Counted from the first letter of the stretch, positions 32,197-41,277 are shown. The stretch is 64,000 nucleotides of DNA from Amycolatopsis palatopharyngis (GCF_003385185.1 NZ_PQHZ01000006.1:62001-126000), one strand, 5' to 3'. Notes: generated by a model not told the origin, from the sequence alone. Numbers and translations are program-made.

Positions 32197-33290
32197 ACGG
32201 ACACGGGTACGGACGCTGGGAAGGCGAGGCGGAACCAGTGACGGAAGGCACGGAGGCCCAGATCATCCCGCTGCACGCGCCGGAGCGGGGCAACGGGCAG
32301 CACGACCGGGGCGGGCAGGCGGCGAGGCATCCCGAACCGCCACCGGCGGACCCGCAGCGTGCCGATGCGCCGGTCTTCACCTTCCCCGGCCGGGAGGCCC
32401 CAGAGTCCGTACAGGCGGTCGACGCGGGATCGGACGGGCTGCCCGAGGGACTGGGCGCCGCGCTCGACTTCCTGCGCCACCGGCTGACCGGCGACTACAC
32501 GGTCGACGAGTTCGGCTTCGACCGCGAACTCACCGACACGCTGCTGCTGCCACCGCTGCGGCTGCTGTACGAGAAATGGTTCAGGGTCAGCACAGAGGGT
32601 GTGGCGAACCTGCCGGACACCGGTGGCGCGCTCGTGGTCTGCAACCACTCGGGCGTTCTGCCGCTGGATTCGGTGATGACCGCTGTCGCGGTACACGACG
32701 AGCACCCAAGGCACCGGCACCTGCGGATGCTCGGCGCGGACCTGGTGTTCCGGATCCCGATGGTCGGGGCGCTGGCCCGCAAGTCCGGGCAGACCCTGGC
32801 CTGCCAGCCGGACGCCGAACGGCTGCTGCGCGGCCAGGGGGATTCCGGCGGAGAGTTGGTCGGAGTCTGGCCGGAAGGCTTCAAGGGCGTCGGCAAACCG
32901 TTCTCCTCGCGGTACAAACTGCAGCGGTTCGGCCGCGGTGGCTTCGTCTCGGCGGCACTGCGCTGCGGAGTGCCGATCATCCCGTGTGCCATCGTCGGCG
33001 CGGAGGAGATCTATCCCAAGATCGGTGACCTCAAGCCGCTGGCCAGGTTGCTCGGCCTGCCGTACTTCCCGGTGACGCCGTTCTTTCCGCTACTGGGTCC
33101 GCTCGGAGCCGTTCCGTTGCCCACGAAGTGGCATATCGAGTTCGGTGAACCGATCAGCACCGACTCGTTCGAGCCGGATGCCGAGGAGGACCCGATGCTG
33201 GTCTTCAACCTGACCGACCAGGTGCGGGAGTCCATCCAGCAGATGCTCTACCGCAGGCTGGCCCAGCGCCGGAGCATCTTCCGCGGCTGA
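32193..33290 (+). CDS. Lysophospholipid acyltransferase family protein (Rv0502-like)
   Basis: 365 residues. A ~95-residue low-complexity N-terminus, then an acyltransferase domain with VVCNHSGVLPLD (His...Asp separated by six residues), FRIPMVGALARKSG, VWPEGFKGVGKPF, and GVPIIPCAIVGAEE. Similar to plant phytyl-ester/DAGAT-type LPLATs. Likely acylates a glycerolipid or a related acceptor at the membrane. GTG start coupled to the epimerase-like gene; convergent with the HAD gene five bases downstream. Confidence 0.82.
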   Translation: MNGHGYGRWEGEAEPVTEGTEAQIIPLHAPERGNGQHDRGGQAARHPEPPPADPQRADAPVFTFPGREAPESVQAVDAGSDGLPEGLGAALDFLRHRLTGDYTVDEFGFDRELTDTLLLPPLRLLYEKWFRVSTEGVANLPDTGGALVVCNHSGVLPLDSVMTAVAVHDEHPRHRHLRMLGADLVFRIPMVGALARKSGQTLACQPDAERLLRGQGDSGGELVGVWPEGFKGVGKPFSSRYKLQRFGRGGFVSAALRCGVPIIPCAIVGAEEIYPKIGDLKPLARLLGLPYFPVTPFFPLLGPLGAVPLPTKWHIEFGEPISTDSFEPDAEEDPMLVFNLTDQVRESIQQMLYRRLAQRRSIFRG

Positions 33291-33295
33291 GGCCG

Positions 33296-34294
33296 TCAGG
33301 CCGCGCGCTTGCGGTAGGCCAGGCCCGCGGCGACCGCGCCCGCCACCGCGCCCGCGCCGAGTACCGAGGGCACGCCGATCTTGGCGGCCTTGCGTCCGGT
33401 GCGGAAGTCGCGGATCTCCCAGTTCCGCTGCCGCGCGACGTCGCGCAGGCCGGCGTCCGGGTTCACCGCGACGGCGGTGCCGACGACCGAGAGCATCGGC
33501 ACGTCGTTCTGCGAGTCGGAGTAGGCGGTGCACCGGCGCAGGTTCAGGCCTTCCCGCGCGGCCAGCGCGCGTACGGCGTGCGCCTTGGCGTGCGCGTGCA
33601 GCATGTCGCCGACCAGCCGTCCGGTGTAGACACCGTCGACCTGCTCCAGCACCGTGCCGAGTGCGCCGGTGAGCCCGAGCCGGCGCGCGATGATCGCCGC
33701 CAGCTCCACCGGCGTCGCGGTCACCAGCCACACCCGCTGTCCGGCGTCCAGGTGCATCTGGGCCAGCGCCCGCGTGCCGGACCAGATCTTGTCGGCCATC
33801 AGCTCGTCGTAGATCTCCTCGCCGACCGCGTTCATCTCCTCGACGGTACGACCAGCCACAAAGGACAAACCCTGCTCACGACTGGACCTGATGGTGTCCG
33901 GACTCTCCCTGCCGCCGACTCGGAACTTCACCTGTTGCCAGGCGAAACCAGCCAGATCGGAGCTCGTGAAGTACTTGCGGGAGGCGAGGCCGCGGGCGAA
34001 ATGGAAGATCGAGGCGCCCATCATCATCGTGTTGTCCACGTCGAAGAAGGCGGCCGCCGTCAGATCCGGTTGCGCCGGTGCGGGTGGTTCGGTGGTGTCG
34101 TCCTGTTGTGCGGTTTCGGATTCAAATTCTGGTTCCGCCACCGGCGCGGCGGCCTCGGCGATGACCTCTGCCTCGGCCAATGCTGCCGTCGAGGATGCCT
34201 CCATCGCTACGGCGGCATCGGCCGACGCCTCACCGGCCAGCGCAGCGAGGCGTTCGAGTTCCTGGCCCTTACTCCGGCCACGCCACCGTGACAC
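33296..34294 (-). CDS. HAD-IB family phosphatase (SerB1-like, Rv0505c)
   Basis: 332 residues. About 75 variable, Ala-rich N-terminal residues, then HAD motifs: [11 protein letters not shown] (nucleophile DxD), [11 protein letters not shown] (motif II), and [12 protein letters not shown] (motif IV); the cap lies between. A short C-terminal Ala-rich hydrophobic segment ([15 protein letters not shown]) may attach to membrane. The family includes phosphoserine phosphatase-like enzymes; substrate open. GTG 34294 is chosen for GGAGG 8 nt upstream; ATG 34330 is an alternative. Confidence 0.8.
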   Translation of the reverse strand: MSRWRGRSKGQELERLAALAGEASADAAVAMEASSTAALAEAEVIAEAAAPVAEPEFESETAQQDDTTEPPAPAQPDLTAAAFFDVDNTMMMGASIFHFARGLASRKYFTSSDLAGFAWQQVKFRVGGRESPDTIRSSREQGLSFVAGRTVEEMNAVGEEIYDELMADKIWSGTRALAQMHLDAGQRVWLVTATPVELAAIIARRLGLTGALGTVLEQVDGVYTGRLVGDMLHAHAKAHAVRALAAREGLNLRRCTAYSDSQNDVPMLSVVGTAVAVNPDAGLRDVARQRNWEIRDFRTGRKAAKIGVPSVLGAGAVAGAVAAGLAYRKRAA

Positions 34295-34425
34295 GCACAC
34301 CGCCTCCACACCTGCGACACATCGGGCCATGGACTTACGGCCGGAGCGGCCGCAGCCCGTGCAACACAGTATCGAGTATGCCCGCCGCCCGTGTCGCGGT
34401 GGATGACGTGCGTGGGTCCGGCGAG

Positions 34426-35676
34426 CTAACCGATGCCGACGTCCGGCATCTCCGGGCTCAGCGGTGGCACGGACACCACCGCGGGCGGCTCGGGCGTCGA
34501 GTCCGGCACTCTCGACCGCGAGACCGATGTCGGAGCAGGTGCGCGTAGCCGCTCTCGCGGAACGTAGGCGGGATTCGCCGGAACCGACACCGACTCGGTC
34601 TCCGGCGAGTCCGGGATGGTGGCCGGCTCATCCGGCGACGTCCGGCTGCCGACCATGGTGGCGTTCGGCGCTGCCGGATCAGTGTCCTTCGGGCTTTCGG
34701 TGCCGCTGGTGTCCCCGTCGCGCGAGCTGGGCCCCGCCGACGCGGATGGTGTTGCCGAGCCGGCAGCGCGGTTGCCCGGCACGGTGCCGCATTCCTGCTG
34801 CGAGGGCAGGACACCGAGTTCGTCCGACTCACCAGAAGTGATCTGGTAGCAGTTCATCCGCCCGGCCAGGGCGGTCGCGCGTGCGTCGACCTCCTGCAAC
34901 AGGATCGCCGTCCGCGCCCGGTCCGCGGCCACTTCGGCGGGCAGCGCGACGCGCAGGTCGGCGAGCCGGTCGGACTGCGTCCGCACCCATTCGCGCAACA
35001 GCGTGAGCTGGCTGCCGTCGGAGGTGGTCGCGATCGTCGTCAACTGGGCGACCCCGGCGCGGGTGTCGCTGCCGAAGTCGGCCAGGGCGACCCGGAAGCC
35101 GTCGTAGTCGGTTCCCGGTTCGGCCCGGTCCGCGAGGCGGGCCAGTTCGACCAGCCGGTAGCCCGCGTACTCGAGTCGTTTGCGTGCCCGGTCCCCCTCG
35201 TCGAGGGTCAGGGTCAGCGAGGCGCTCTCCTGAGCCCGTTTCACCTGGTACAGCAGATCGCCGGGAAGCGAGTCGCTGGACATGGTCGTGCCGATGCCGG
35301 CAAGTGCGAGCACAAGGCAGAACGCCGCGGCCACCATGGCGGCCAGCCGGGGCTTGGGTCGTTCCCGTTCGGGCTCGGGACTCCTGGGACGGGGCACGGT
35401 GACTTCGGCGTCTTCGGCCAGCCCGGTGCCGGAAGTGCCGACCGGCTTCAGCGTCGTCACTCTGCTCGCCGGTTCCGGCTCACTGATCCTGGCGGCGATC
35501 CGCTCGCGAGTCCGGGAGTCCGGTGCACCTTCGGCGCCCGCGCTGCGCAGGGCGGACACGACGGCCAGTTCGTCGGCGAACTCCTGGTCGTCGAGGTGGC
35601 TGGCACCCTGGTCGACGGCACGAGCGAACCGCTCACGCGCGCCCCGCTCCCGCGGGATCCGGCCAGGCACGTCCAC
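34426..35676 (-). CDS. rsbN: Membrane anti-sigma factor with DUF5667 (RsbN-like)
   Basis: 416 residues. N-terminal ~70 residues with [26 protein letters not shown] form the sigma-binding part; one membrane helix at ~113-134 ([20 protein letters not shown]); DUF5667 outside, starting [15 protein letters not shown]; and a long Ser/Pro/Glu-rich tail. Next to a BldN-like sigma factor this matches RsbN, the BldN anti-sigma. A BldN-type promoter lies in the 176-bp gap, so the sigma factor may induce its own inhibitor. Confidence 0.85.
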   Translation of the reverse strand: MDVPGRIPRERGARERFARAVDQGASHLDDQEFADELAVVSALRSAGAEGAPDSRTRERIAARISEPEPASRVTTLKPVGTSGTGLAEDAEVTVPRPRSPEPERERPKPRLAAMVAAAFCLVLALAGIGTTMSSDSLPGDLLYQVKRAQESASLTLTLDEGDRARKRLEYAGYRLVELARLADRAEPGTDYDGFRVALADFGSDTRAGVAQLTTIATTSDGSQLTLLREWVRTQSDRLADLRVALPAEVAADRARTAILLQEVDARATALAGRMNCYQITSGESDELGVLPSQQECGTVPGNRAAGSATPSASAGPSSRDGDTSGTESPKDTDPAAPNATMVGSRTSPDEPATIPDSPETESVSVPANPAYVPRERLRAPAPTSVSRSRVPDSTPEPPAVVSVPPLSPEMPDVGIG

Positions 35677-35728
35677 GACACATCCTCGTCGTCAGGCAGA
35701 GTTCAACTTGGTACCCCTTCGTGCAAGA

Positions 35729-35757
35729 GCAACGAATGGCAGGGGCCACCGGTTACG
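35729..35757 (-). promoter_or_regulatory. BldN-type ECF promoter for rsbN
   Basis: On the minus strand CGTAAC (35757-35752), 17 bases, CGTTGC (35734-35729), about 50 bases before the rsbN GTG. It resembles the Streptomyces BldN consensus as I recall it (CGTAAC ... CGTTGA). Confidence 0.5.
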
Positions 35758-35814
35758 GCGGCAGCCCGGGAGCCAGTCGAAAGTCGCACCTCGCGACGTC
35801 AACCTATCGTGTCT

Positions 35815-35833
35815 TTTGCACAGAACGTGCAAA
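35815..35833 (-). terminator. Small hairpin between bldN-like gene and rsbN
   Basis: TTTGCAC, 5-base loop, GTGCAAA, 20 bases after the sigma-factor stop. Could terminate or attenuate read-through into rsbN. Confidence 0.4.
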
Positions 35834-35852
35834 GGAGGAGGACGACCGTTGG

Positions 35853-36554
35853 TCAGCGCAGACCGGTCGGTAACAGCTGGGCGAGCCTGCGCACCGCACG
35901 ATGCTGCAGCGCCTTTATCGCGCCCTCGTTGCGGTTCATGATCTCGGCGGTCTCGGCGACCGACATGCCCTGCAGGAACCGCAGGACGATGCACTCACGC
36001 TGGTCGTCACCGAGGTCGGAGATGCAGCGGAACAGCTCGTCGTTCATCGCCCTGCTGAGCACCTGCTGCTCCGGACCCGAAGCAGGCTGGGCCTGCATAC
36101 CGGTGAACCGCGCAGTACCGGTGTCACTCACCTCGTCGGTGACGATCTCCAACCGGTATCGGCTGGACTTCACGTGATCGAGCACCAGGTTGCGGGCGAT
36201 CGTGACGAACCAGGCGCCGACGTCGCGGCCCTGGTAGCTGACCGAGGTGATGCGCCGCAGCGCGCGCAGGAAGGTCTCGCTGGTGAGGTCCTCGGCAAGT
36301 TCCCGGTCGCCCAACCGGAAGAGGATGTAGCGGTAAACGACGTCGACGTAGCGGTCGTACAGCTTGCCGAACGCGCCGGTGTCGCCCTCCTGGGCGAGGT
36401 GCACCAGCTCCCAGGCCTCCGCTGTGGCGATCTCCGCGGGGTCGGGTACGGCCGGCGCCATCGGCACCGCGGGCAGCACGGGGGCGCTGACCGGCGCCAC
36501 CGCTGGGCGCGCTACCAGGGCAGGGCCTGCCGAAACAGCAAACTGCAGGCTCAT
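35853..36554 (-). CDS. bldN: ECF sigma factor, BldN family
   Basis: 233 residues. ~45-residue Ala/Pro-rich N-terminal extension, typical of BldN; region 2 with DTGAFGKLYDRYVDVVYRYI and LAEDLTSETFLRALRRI; region 4 with QRECIVLRFLQGMSVAETAEIM and NEGAIKALQHRAVRRLAQLL. The conserved phrases are those of Streptomyces BldN, which drives chaplin and rodlin genes in aerial development. ATG 36554 has GGAGG 8 nt upstream. Its own promoter was not clear; an imperfect CGTAT-N6-ATACG palindrome lies about 60 bases upstream. Confidence 0.9.
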   Translation of the reverse strand: MSLQFAVSAGPALVARPAVAPVSAPVLPAVPMAPAVPDPAEIATAEAWELVHLAQEGDTGAFGKLYDRYVDVVYRYILFRLGDRELAEDLTSETFLRALRRITSVSYQGRDVGAWFVTIARNLVLDHVKSSRYRLEIVTDEVSDTGTARFTGMQAQPASGPEQQVLSRAMNDELFRCISDLGDDQRECIVLRFLQGMSVAETAEIMNRNEGAIKALQHRAVRRLAQLLPTGLR

Positions 36555-36757
36555 CCGTCGCACCTCCAACAGCCTCGTGTCTCGCCGCTCGCGTGATCAT
36601 CGCCACCTGAGCGCGTATCGCAGCATACGTCTAGTTACCCGAAAGTAGGTAGTGGTGTTCCGATTGCGATGAGGAGACGGCGGCCGACCCTCCCCATGAC
36701 GGGGGAGGGCAATGCCAGACTGTGCATCTCTCATCCGGAAGCGAAAGGGGCTGCGCT

Positions 36758-38473
36758 GTGACCGCTGACGGGGCGTCTGAGAACAGGGAACCGCGAGGTC
36801 ATGGTGATTCGTGGAACTCGGCCGGCGAAGTCCCGCTATCGACGCGGCAGGGCGTCAGCCAGCAGAACCAGACGGACGCTGTGAGTCAGGGCCCTGGCGG
36901 TTCGATCGCGGACCCGAGTTCGCGGACAAGCTCTGACCGGGCGACCGGACACGTGGGCAACGTTGCCGATCTGCTCGCCGCCACCGCTTCAGCGAGGCCA
37001 GACGCGGCCGCGCTGGTGGACACCGCGACGTCGGTGACGCTCAGCTGGGCGGACGTGGACGCGGCGGTGGATGCACAGGCGCGCGAGCTCAGGGCCGCGG
37101 GACTGTCCCCGGGCGACCGGGTCGTGCTCTGCCTGCCCACCTCGGCGGCGTTCGTGATCGCGCTGTTCGGTGTGCTGCGTGCCGGCGGGGTCGCCGTGCC
37201 GCTCCCGCCGCAGGGCCCAGGCTCGGAGCTGTCCGGCCTGCTCGAGCACAGTGGCGCGGGCCTGCTGATCGGTGCCGATGTCCATGCCGGGGTCGATGCC
37301 GACGACCTTCCCGCCGGCGTGCGGGTGCTGCGGGCGGCCACCGCGGGTGAGCAGCGGCCCGAGCAGGTGGAGCCGGTCGGGGCGGGCGAGGACCTCGCGG
37401 TGCTCTCGTACACCTCCGGAACGACCGGAGCGCCGCGCGGGGTGATGCTGTCGCATCGCGCGCTGCTGGCCAACGTCACCCAGCTCGAACAGCTCCAGGT
37501 CCGGGTGGTCGAGCCCGGCGACCGGGTGCTGATCACCATCCCGATGTTCCACGTCTACGGTCTCGGCCCCGGCCTGCTGGCCGGCACGTCGGCGGGCGCG
37601 ACGCTGGTGCTCGCCGAGCGGTTCGACGTGCACGCCGCGCTGCAGGCCTGCGCGGAGTACCGGGTGACCTCGCTGCTCGGGGTGCCCACGATGTACGTGG
37701 AACTCGCCGCACTGCCCGCGGCCGAACTGGGCGAGGGCCTCGCGACGGTCCGCCTGCTCACCTCGGGCGCCGCCCCGTTGCATCCGAAGGTGCTGGCCGC
37801 GATCCGGGCAGCGACCGGCCTCGGTGTGTTCGAGGGGTACGGGCTGACCGAGACCGCCCCCGTGGTCACCACCACGATGGTCACCGGATACCCGAAGCCG
37901 GGTTCTGTCGGCAGGCCGCTACCCGGGGTCGAGCTGCGGCTCGTGGACAGCGACGGCACCGTGGGCCCGGTACCGCTCGACCCCGCGGACCCGGACGACG
38001 TGTTCGCCGAGGACGACGGGCAGCCGATGGGCACGGGCCTGGTGTCGATCCGTGGGGCCAACCTGTTCTCCGGCTACTGGCCCGACGGCGCGCACGGCCC
38101 GGACGCGGAGGGCTGGTTCCGTACCGGCGACGTGGGCTACCTGGACATCGACGGCGATCTGCACCTGGTGGACCGGGCCAACGATCTGATCATCGTCAAC
38201 GGGTTCAACGTCTTCCCGAACGAGGTGGAGGGCGTCATCAACGCACTTCCCGGGGTGGCGGAGTCGGCGGTGGTCGGCGTCGTCGACGAGCGCAGCGGCG
38301 AGGCCGTCAAGGCCGTGATCGTGCCCGAGCAGGGCGCGGCACTGTCGGAGCAGCAGGTGCTGGACGCGTGCGTGCGGGCACTCGCCGCGTACAAGGTTCC
38401 GCGCACGGTGGAGTTCGCCGATTCGCTGCCGCATTCGGCGACGGGCAAGCTACGGCGGATGAAGCTCAGGTAG
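36758..38473 (+). CDS. Fatty acyl-CoA synthetase / AMP-dependent ligase
   Basis: 571 residues from GTG 36758, ANL superfamily: adenylates a carboxylic acid then forms the CoA ester. Motifs: LSYTSGTTGAPRGVMLSH, FHVYGLGPG, SGAAPLHPKVL, EGYGLTETAPVV, WFRTGDVGYLD, NDLIIVNGFNVFPNEVE and catalytic Lys in HSATGKLRRMK. The conserved protein begins near VGNVADLLAATASARP (GTG 36953, residue 66). The preceding 65 residues coincide with the duplicated 170-bp element and include rare codons (CTA), so 36953 may be the true start; AAAGGGG 7 nt before GTG 36758 favours the longer form. Confidence 0.85.
   Translation: MTADGASENREPRGHGDSWNSAGEVPLSTRQGVSQQNQTDAVSQGPGGSIADPSSRTSSDRATGHVGNVADLLAATASARPDAAALVDTATSVTLSWADVDAAVDAQARELRAAGLSPGDRVVLCLPTSAAFVIALFGVLRAGGVAVPLPPQGPGSELSGLLEHSGAGLLIGADVHAGVDADDLPAGVRVLRAATAGEQRPEQVEPVGAGEDLAVLSYTSGTTGAPRGVMLSHRALLANVTQLEQLQVRVVEPGDRVLITIPMFHVYGLGPGLLAGTSAGATLVLAERFDVHAALQACAEYRVTSLLGVPTMYVELAALPAAELGEGLATVRLLTSGAAPLHPKVLAAIRAATGLGVFEGYGLTETAPVVTTTMVTGYPKPGSVGRPLPGVELRLVDSDGTVGPVPLDPADPDDVFAEDDGQPMGTGLVSIRGANLFSGYWPDGAHGPDAEGWFRTGDVGYLDIDGDLHLVDRANDLIIVNGFNVFPNEVEGVINALPGVAESAVVGVVDERSGEAVKAVIVPEQGAALSEQQVLDACVRALAAYKVPRTVEFADSLPHSATGKLRRMKLR
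36765..36936 (+). repeat. Duplicated ~170-bp element, copy 1
   Basis: Highly similar to 56391-56560. Identical blocks include GTGATTC, TGGAACTCGGCCG, CGAAGTCCCGCTATCGA, CGGCAGGGCGTCA and TTCGATCGCGGACCCGAG. It sits at the 5' end of the acyl-CoA synthetase gene. Confidence 0.9.
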
Positions 38474-38489
38474 TCAAGGAGGGCTGTTC

Positions 38490-38723
38490 ATGCACCAGGT
38501 GACCGTGATGACCAGGCAGGGCTGCTCCGCATGCGAGCGCGCCGAGCGGGACGTGGAGCGGATCTGCGGCGAGCTGGGCGTGCAGTGGTCGGCCCTCGAC
38601 GTGGACAGCGACACCGAGTGGCGGGCCGAGTACGGTGACCGGGTACCGGTGATCCTCGTCGACGGCGACGAACACGGCTACTGGTCCGTCGAGGAGGACC
38701 GCCTGCGCCGCGCACTCGCGTGA
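38490..38723 (+). CDS. Glutaredoxin-like protein (Rv0508-like)
   Basis: 77 residues, thioredoxin fold. Redox motif CSAC (Cys12, Cys15), cis-Pro in RVPVILVDG, and a C-terminal helix. It may use mycothiol or another thiol for reduction. Starts 16 bases after the acyl-CoA synthetase stop with AAGGAGGG upstream, so likely co-transcribed. Equivalent to Rv0508 before hemA. Confidence 0.88.
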   Translation: MHQVTVMTRQGCSACERAERDVERICGELGVQWSALDVDSDTEWRAEYGDRVPVILVDGDEHGYWSVEEDRLRRALA

Positions 38724-38767
38724 CGGAGACGCACCGGCGGTCGTAAGTCACCCGTAAGGTCGGCTGC

Positions 38768-38796
38768 GGCAATCAAAACCCTCATCTGCTCCGAAT
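38768..38796 (+). promoter_or_regulatory. ECF (SigK-like) promoter of the oxidoreductase gene
   Basis: GGCAATC at 38768 and CCGAAT at 38791; start-to-start 23 bases, identical in sequence and spacing to 40439-40467. CCGAAT is the -10 reported for mycobacterial SigK as I recall. Confidence 0.65.
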
Positions 38797-38804
38797 ATGG
38801 AGAC

Positions 38805-40406
38805 ATGAGCACCGATGTGACTGCCGTTGACGGCACCCAAGACCACAAACCCAGGCTGTCGGTGCCCGTTGCCGCGCTGGTCGGCGTGCTCGCGCTGGCC
38901 TCGGCGCTGGCCGCCGGGCACCTCGTGGCCGCCTTTGTCGGACTGAACGCCTCGCCGTACCTGGCCGTGGGTAACTCGGCCATCGACCTGACGCCGTCCT
39001 GGCTGAAGGACTTCGCGATCGAGACGTTCGGGGACAAGGACAAACTCGTACTCCTCGCCTCCATGGCCGTGGTGATGGTGGTACTCGCCGCGATCGCGGG
39101 CGTTCTGTCCCGCAGGTCCGCGCTGATCGGCACGGTGCTCATCGCCGTGTTCGGCCTGATCGGCATGGTCGCGGTGTTCAACCGGCCCGGTCTCGGCCAG
39201 CTCTCCCTGCTCGCCCCGGTGGCCAGCCTCGTGGCCGGCGTGCTGGTGTTCCGCTGGCTGCACAGCCTGGCGATGCGGCGCGCCGCCGCTGTCGAGCGCG
39301 ACGCGAGCACCGAAGAGGGGCAGGAGGAGTCCGGTGACCCCAACCGCCGCAGGTTCCTGGTGGGTGCGGGTGGAGTCGCCGTCGGCGCGGGCGTGGTCGG
39401 CCTCGGCGGGCAGCTCGTCTCCGGTGTGCGCGACGCCAGCGCCTCCCGCGCTGCCATCGGCGCGTTCGAACTCGCCGAGAAGGCACCGCCGATCCCGGCC
39501 GACGCGGCTTTCCCGAAGCTCGGCACTCCGCCGTTCATCACCCCGAACAACCAGTTCTACCGGGTGGACACGGCACTGGTCGTGCCGCAGGTGCGGGCCG
39601 AGGACTGGTCTTTGCGCATCCACGGAATGGTGGACCGGGAAATCACTCTCGATTTCGATGACATTCGAAACAGGCCGCTGATCGAGCGCACGATCACCAT
39701 GACCTGCGTGTCCAATCCGGTCGGCGGTGAATACATCTCCACAGCCAACTTCATCGGCATCGAACTGCGCGACGTGCTCAACGAGGCCGGTGTGCGTCAG
39801 GGCGCGGAACAGCTGTTCTCCACGAGTGAGGACGGCTGGACTTGCGGCACTCCGGTGGAGGCCGCACTGGACCCCGCGCGTGGCGCGATGCTCGCGATCG
39901 GCATGAACGGCGAGCCGTTGCCCCTGGAGCACGGTTTTCCCGTGCGCATGGTGATTCCCGGCCTCTACGGCTACGTGTCGGCCACGAAGTGGGTACGCGA
40001 CATGGAGATCACCACCTGGGAGGCGCGCAACGCCTACTGGCTCAACCGTGACTGGGCCGAGCGTGCGCCGATCAAGACGATGTCCAGGATCGACGCGCCG
40101 AAGGGGTTCGCCAACCTGTCCGCGGGAAAGGTGGTCGTCGCCGGCATCGCCTGGGCGCAGACCATCGGTATCGCGAAGGTCGAGGTGCGTCTGGACGACG
40201 GCCCGTGGCAGGAGGCCGAACTCGGCGCGGTGGTGAACGACAGGACCTGGCGGATGTGGCAGATCGCGCTGGACGTGCCGCCGGGCAATCACAAGGTGAT
40301 CTCCCGCGCGACGGACGAGTCCGGCTACACCCAGACCGAGGAGCGGGTCGGCACCGTGCCCGACGGTGCCACGGGCCAGCCGACAGTCGTGTTCAACACG
40401 GCCTAG
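38805..40406 (+). CDS. Membrane-anchored molybdopterin-dependent oxidoreductase
   Basis: 533 residues. Four N-terminal membrane helices (to ~165), then a Tat-like segment RRRFLVGAGGVAVGAGVVGLGG at ~178-199 (two short parts RRRFL and hydrophobic run), and a sulfite-oxidase/YedY-type Moco domain: TMTCVSNPVGG with the Mo-ligating Cys, DLNVDD-equivalent regions, GFPVRMVIPGLYGYVSATKWVRDMEI, and a C-terminal Ig-like dimer domain (GIAWAQTIGIAKVEVRLDDGPW). Catalysis outside the membrane; substrate unknown, protein methionine sulfoxide or S/N-oxides are possibilities. Shares a promoter type with the fasciclin gene downstream. Confidence 0.9.
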   Translation: MSTDVTAVDGTQDHKPRLSVPVAALVGVLALASALAAGHLVAAFVGLNASPYLAVGNSAIDLTPSWLKDFAIETFGDKDKLVLLASMAVVMVVLAAIAGVLSRRSALIGTVLIAVFGLIGMVAVFNRPGLGQLSLLAPVASLVAGVLVFRWLHSLAMRRAAAVERDASTEEGQEESGDPNRRRFLVGAGGVAVGAGVVGLGGQLVSGVRDASASRAAIGAFELAEKAPPIPADAAFPKLGTPPFITPNNQFYRVDTALVVPQVRAEDWSLRIHGMVDREITLDFDDIRNRPLIERTITMTCVSNPVGGEYISTANFIGIELRDVLNEAGVRQGAEQLFSTSEDGWTCGTPVEAALDPARGAMLAIGMNGEPLPLEHGFPVRMVIPGLYGYVSATKWVRDMEITTWEARNAYWLNRDWAERAPIKTMSRIDAPKGFANLSAGKVVVAGIAWAQTIGIAKVEVRLDDGPWQEAELGAVVNDRTWRMWQIALDVPPGNHKVISRATDESGYTQTEERVGTVPDGATGQPTVVFNTA

Positions 40407-40438
40407 TTCCGAAATTCACCGGAATAACTCGAACGAGT

Positions 40439-40467
40439 GGCAATCCGCCGCCCAACCTGCCCCGAAT
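40439..40467 (+). promoter_or_regulatory. ECF (SigK-like) promoter of the fasciclin gene
   Basis: GGCAATCC at 40439 and CCGAAT at 40462, the same boxes and 23-base offset as at 38768. It gives a ~68-base 5'UTR to GTG 40542. Confidence 0.65.
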
Positions 40468-40541
40468 TACCGGTGACAAGCAAGCCAGTTCGTTTTATCC
40501 GGCCCCTGTCGGAGGTCCGGACCCAGAATGGAGTGATTTCA

Positions 40542-41219
40542 GTGAGGAACGTGCGACGCTTCGCAGGAGCCGGTATCGCCGCGGTGGCAATGCTGTCCAT
40601 CGCCGCTTGTGGCAGCGAGGGAAACGGCGACGAAGCCGGTAGCGAGGGAACCGAGCAGGCGCCGGCCTCGTCGGCGATGGAGTCCCCCAGCAGCGAGGCC
40701 GCCGCCGGTGGCGACGGTGTGACCACCGCATCCGACGTCTACGGACCCGGCTGTTCACAGGTCCCGACCGAGGGCGAAGGTTCCGTCCAGGGCATGATCG
40801 ACGACCCGGTGGCCACCGCGGCCAGCAACAACCCGCTGCTGACCAAGCTGGTCGCCGCCGTCGGTGCGGCCGACCTTGGCGACACCCTGAACAACGCCGA
40901 GGCGCTGACCGTGTTCGCGCCGGCCGACCCGGCCTTCGACGCGCTGGGTGAGGAGAAGTTCAAGGAGCTCGCCAGCAAGCCGGACGAGCTGGCCCCGATC
41001 CTGACGTACCACGTTGTCGGGCAGCGCCTCGACCGCGAGGGCCTGGTTGAGGCCGGGACCGTCGAGTCGCTGAACACCTCCGGTGGCGAGCTGAAGATCG
41101 AGGGCGAGGGCGAGAACATGACCGTCAACGGCGCCAAGGTGCTGTGCGGCAACGTCCCGACCGCGAACGCGACCGTCTTCGTGATCGACTCGGTGCTCAT
41201 GCCGGGTACCAACAAGTGA
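40542..41219 (+). CDS. Fasciclin-domain lipoprotein (MPT83/MPT70-like)
   Basis: 225 residues. Signal peptide and lipobox IAAC (Cys23), a Ser/Glu-rich linker, and one FAS1 domain (~85-225) with ASNNPLLTKLVAAV, LTVFAPADPAFDAL, LTYHVVGQRL and a C-terminal ATVFVIDSVLMPG. Resembles mycobacterial MPT83, a SigK-regulated surface lipoprotein. GTG 40542 has GGAG 8 nt upstream; the longer frame from 40437 would begin upstream of the transcription start. Terminator hairpin follows. Confidence 0.9.
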   Translation: MRNVRRFAGAGIAAVAMLSIAACGSEGNGDEAGSEGTEQAPASSAMESPSSEAAAGGDGVTTASDVYGPGCSQVPTEGEGSVQGMIDDPVATAASNNPLLTKLVAAVGAADLGDTLNNAEALTVFAPADPAFDALGEEKFKELASKPDELAPILTYHVVGQRLDREGLVEAGTVESLNTSGGELKIEGEGENMTVNGAKVLCGNVPTANATVFVIDSVLMPGTNK

Positions 41220-41241
41220 TGAACTGAACTCCCGCGGCACT

Positions 41242-41277
41242 CGAAGGCCCGTGCGACACCCGTCGCGCGGGCCTTCG
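41242..41277 (+). terminator. Terminator after fasciclin gene
   Basis: CGAAGGCCCGTGCGAC, ACCC loop, GTCGCGCGGGCCTTCG; 16-bp stem with one G-U pair. Confidence 0.8.
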
